Origin: Wenzhouxiangella sp.
GTDB lineage: Bacteria > Pseudomonadota > Gammaproteobacteria > Xanthomonadales > Wenzhouxiangellaceae
Direction of reading: 5' to 3'
Length of the DNA stretch: 9,516 nt
NCBI GenBank assembly: GCA_007119095.1
Contig: SKQI01000175.1
Coordinates: 1-9,516 of the forward strand
Below the pieces are notes generated by a model. The model was not told where the DNA came from, did not search any database, and saw nothing but the letters and a program-made list of their open reading frames with translations. Numbering within the stretch: the first letter of the stretch is position 1; each line of letters opens with the position of its first letter. Below are positions 7,544 through 9,516 of the stretch, one piece after another. The position numbers were made by a program, and so were the translations under genes.

Positions 7544-9478
7544 TCAACGGCGCCCGCGCGTGCGCAGAGCCTGCGGCGTATAGGCGCTTGGGCTCAGTGG
7601 TACGTTGAAGGTATTGACCGGATCTTCGTTATCCAAGCCATTGGCGATATAACGACCGGACTGAAGGTCCATGTGAACCTCGATGGTTGCCCAGTAGGTG
7701 GGTACATCGTAATAGTTGATCGTGTGAGCTTCGGAAGCACGCCATAGCTCGCCTCGCGCATCGTAATGATCGATCAGGGCAATCTGGTAAGAATCCTCAT
7801 CGAAATAGAACGTGCGACGGGGGTTGATATGGCGGAACTCAGGACGAAGGTGCGCGTCCACTACCCAGACCCTGTGCAGTTGATAACGTGCCAGTTCCGG
7901 GTTCAGATGACCTGGAGTAACGATATCGTCCGGTGATACATCCCCGCTGTGCATTCGATAGGAATTGTAGGGAATGTACATTTCCCGTTTTTCAACGATT
8001 TCCCAAGTAAAGCGATCCATCGCACCGTTGAACATATCGGTCATGTCATTGGTACGCAGGCCGTCAGACGCGGTACCGGGGTTGTCGTAGGCCACGTTCG
8101 GTGCCCGTCGAACACGGCGCTGGCCGGGGTTGTAGATCCAGGCCTGGCGGGGCGTTTCGATCTGGTTCAGTGATTCATGAACCAGCAGGATATTACCTGC
8201 CAAACGTGCCGGCGATTCCACTTCCTGAAAGAAATAAAGCAGGATGTTGTTGGTGTCCTCAATGGTATTGCCTTCAATGTAGTAAAGACCGAGGAGCTCT
8301 TCACGCAAGCGAACGAGCTGGAACGAGCCTCGTGCCGTTGGCGCCGCCTGATTGCTATAGCGAACGCCGCCGGTGCCCTTGTATTTGAGCTTGTGGTTCC
8401 ACATTATCTCGTAAGCATTCTGGGGCAACGGGAACGGGAAACCTTCCGCCACATCAGCAACACCTTCGCCGTTGGATACCAGGCGGCCCGTGCGCGCATT
8501 CTGGATGGTCATGTCATAGATGCGCTGCGGGAACGCCGTCGTGCGCCGGGTCGGATAAACCCGCATCTGGTAAGTGTCCGGATAGCGCTCGAATGTGGCA
8601 ATCTGGCCAGCTGACAACCGGTCTTCGTACTCACGAAAATTCTGACCCGTGATGACGTATAACGGTTCATCGTTGGGAAACGGATCAAGATGACGATCAC
8701 CGGGCTGGTAGCCGGCGGGCCAGTCATTCCTGGTCAGGCCACCAGTCCACTCCGGAATCCGACCATCAGCACTGCCGGCGCGTGGCGAACCCATCGGCGT
8801 CAGATCGTTGCCCAGTCTGGCAATATTCTCGGGGGTACGCGGAATGATGAAGTCACCATCTTCTGCCGCAACGGCAGCCTCGCCCGTCGCCTGTTCAGCG
8901 GCGGCAGCGCGAGTCGCTTCCTCGGCGGCACGACGCTCTGCTTCGGCCTGCTCGGCAGCGATACGAGCCGCCTCTTCAGCCGCCTGACGCTCTTCTTCAG
9001 CCACGCGAGCGGCTTCTTCCTCGGCAGCGCGCGCTTCGGCCTCGGCCCGTTCTGCTTCCAGGGCCTGAGCCTGACGGCGGGCCTCTTCTTCAGCCGCTCC
9101 TCGGGCTTCGGCCGCTTCTGCTTCAGCGACACGTCGGGCTTCGGCCGCTTCCGCGGCGCGACGCTCAGCTTCGGCTTCGGCAGCCGCCCGTTCCTCGGCC
9201 GCAATCCGCTCGGCTTCAGCACGTTCCTCGGCAGCAATGCGCTCGGCTTCAGCACGCTCCTCGGCAATACGCCGCTCCTGCTCTTCCGCTTCGCGCCGGG
9301 CACGCTCTTCTTCCGCCTGGCGCTCGGCTTCGGCGGCTTCAAAGCGGTCCGTCATTGCCGGCTGCTCTGTCTCTGCCGGCTCGTCATCGACCACGCGGGT
9401 TGGTACACAGGCCACCAGGACCAGCGGAAGACTGAGGAGCATGCAGGCTCCAAGCCTCCTGAGGTGTAGTGTTTTCAT
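7544..9478 (-). CDS. DUF1329 lipoprotein with long TolA-like coiled-coil arm
   Basis: The 644-residue product starts with a lipoprotein signal peptide whose lipobox is LVAC, giving lipidated Cys24. Residue +2 is Val, not Asp, which favours outer-membrane sorting in enteric-type rules. After a short acidic linker (about 30-44), residues 45-198 are almost entirely Ala, Glu and Arg with few helix breakers, the composition of a long continuous alpha-helix or coiled coil as in TolA. An 11-residue repeat, EERAEAERIAA, is visible at 73-94. Residues 209-644 form a complete DUF1329 domain, colinear without gaps with the soluble paralog encoded next. The mature protein has no cysteine except the lipidated one. 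The ATG at 9478 has a GGGGAGGA ribosome site, and the stop of the preceding gene lies only 20 bases upstream, so they are probably in one operon. The domain call is firm; the tether role is inference. Confidence 0.88.
   Translation of the reverse strand: MKTLHLRRLGACMLLSLPLVLVACVPTRVVDDEPAETEQPAMTDRFEAAEAERQAEEERARREAEEQERRIAEERAEAERIAAEERAEAERIAAEERAAAEAEAERRAAEAAEARRVAEAEAAEARGAAEEEARRQAQALEAERAEAEARAAEEEAARVAEEERQAAEEAARIAAEQAEAERRAAEEATRAAAAEQATGEAAVAAEDGDFIIPRTPENIARLGNDLTPMGSPRAGSADGRIPEWTGGLTRNDWPAGYQPGDRHLDPFPNDEPLYVITGQNFREYEDRLSAGQIATFERYPDTYQMRVYPTRRTTAFPQRIYDMTIQNARTGRLVSNGEGVADVAEGFPFPLPQNAYEIMWNHKLKYKGTGGVRYSNQAAPTARGSFQLVRLREELLGLYYIEGNTIEDTNNILLYFFQEVESPARLAGNILLVHESLNQIETPRQAWIYNPGQRRVRRAPNVAYDNPGTASDGLRTNDMTDMFNGAMDRFTWEIVEKREMYIPYNSYRMHSGDVSPDDIVTPGHLNPELARYQLHRVWVVDAHLRPEFRHINPRRTFYFDEDSYQIALIDHYDARGELWRASEAHTINYYDVPTYWATIEVHMDLQSGRYIANGLDNEDPVNTFNVPLSPSAYTPQALRTRGRR
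9191..9267 (-). repeat. 33-bp tandem repeat encoding an 11-residue helical repeat
   Basis: Two adjacent 33-bp units (9191-9223 and 9224-9256) differ at only two positions, and a partial third unit follows to about 9267. Because 33 is divisible by three, each unit adds one 11-residue (hendecad) step, EERAEAERIAA in one phase, to the coiled coil of the DUF1329 lipoprotein. Copy-number change would lengthen or shorten the arm without a frameshift. Confidence 0.8.
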
Positions 9479-9485
9479 GGGTACT

Positions 9486-9493
9486 TCCTCCCC
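9486..9493 (-). promoter_or_regulatory. Strong ribosome-binding site of the DUF1329 lipoprotein gene
   Basis: GGGGAGGA lies seven bases before the ATG at 9478. It supports this start, which places the signal peptide and lipobox at the expected distance from the N-terminus. Confidence 0.8.
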
Positions 9494-9498
9494 TTGTG

Positions 9499-9516
9499 CT
9501 AGAACGAATAGCTGAC
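9499..9516 (-). CDS. C-terminal end of a probable outer-membrane beta-barrel (DUF1302 candidate)
   Basis: Only five codons and a TAG stop are present: V-S-Y-S-F. Alternating residues ending in Phe are the classical C-terminal signal of outer-membrane beta-barrels recognised by the BAM machinery. The gene ends 20 bases before the DUF1329 lipoprotein gene on the same strand, and DUF1302 barrel genes commonly sit directly beside DUF1329 genes. The reading frame is chosen from the motif and position; with so few codons chance cannot be excluded. It could also be another barrel type. Confidence 0.55.
   Translation of the reverse strand, partial: VSYSF

Noticed and set aside
5986..8854. The 1.3-kb DUF1329 similarity as a mobile-element or assembly duplication
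   Set aside because: The copies have diverged at many positions, have different N-termini and signal peptides, and lack terminal repeats or target duplications. They are paralogous genes.
8690..9469. A 259-codon plus-strand open frame opposite the coiled-coil region
   Set aside because: Its Phe/Gly/Leu/Ser-rich product is what antisense reading of Glu/Ala/Arg codons gives in low-complexity GC-rich DNA. It has no family resemblance and lies opposite a well-supported gene.

Overview
The window looks like chromosomal DNA from a GC-rich Gram-negative bacterium, most likely a gammaproteobacterium or a close relative. It encodes a cell-envelope gene set: an RND/MMPL inner-membrane transporter, Sec-exported periplasmic proteins, an outer-membrane-type lipoprotein, and the tail of what looks like an outer-membrane beta-barrel. 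The genus cannot be fixed from the sequence. I see no tRNA, rRNA, CRISPR array, insertion sequence or phage gene. Nearly all of the DNA is coding.

Layout. Positions 1-1593 (+) hold an alpha/beta-hydrolase of the membrane-anchored Abhydrolase_9 family, cut at its 5' end by the window edge. It converges, with a 6-base gap, on a minus-strand block that fills the rest of the window. In transcription order (right to left) that block is: the last codons of a protein ending V-S-Y-S-F, probably a DUF1302 outer-membrane barrel (9499-9516); a DUF1329 lipoprotein with a coiled-coil arm of about 150 residues (7544-9478); a second, plain periplasmic DUF1329 protein (5983-7434); a Ycf48-like Asp-box beta-propeller with a very acidic insertion (4821-5906); a 12-TM RND/MMPL transporter (2357-4828) whose start overlaps the propeller stop by 8 bases; and a Dph6-like ATP pyrophosphatase (1600-2280). 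GC-rich hairpins sit in three gaps: after each DUF1329 gene and after the transporter gene.

How the genes may work together. DUF1302, DUF1329, Ycf48-like and RND/MMPL genes are, to my knowledge, often neighbours in proteobacteria, and the set is usually taken to be an uncharacterised route for hydrophobic compounds across the envelope. Here the inner-membrane pump, the periplasmic propeller, two DUF1329 proteins and the probable outer-membrane barrel would form one pathway. The unusual part is the tandem DUF1329 pair. One copy is soluble. The other appears tethered to a membrane by a lipid anchor and a TolA-like helical arm long enough, if fully extended, to cross roughly the width of the periplasm. 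This suggests a shuttle-plus-bridge arrangement, which is inference and not shown by the sequence. The Dph6-like and hydrolase genes have no clear functional link to the transport set.
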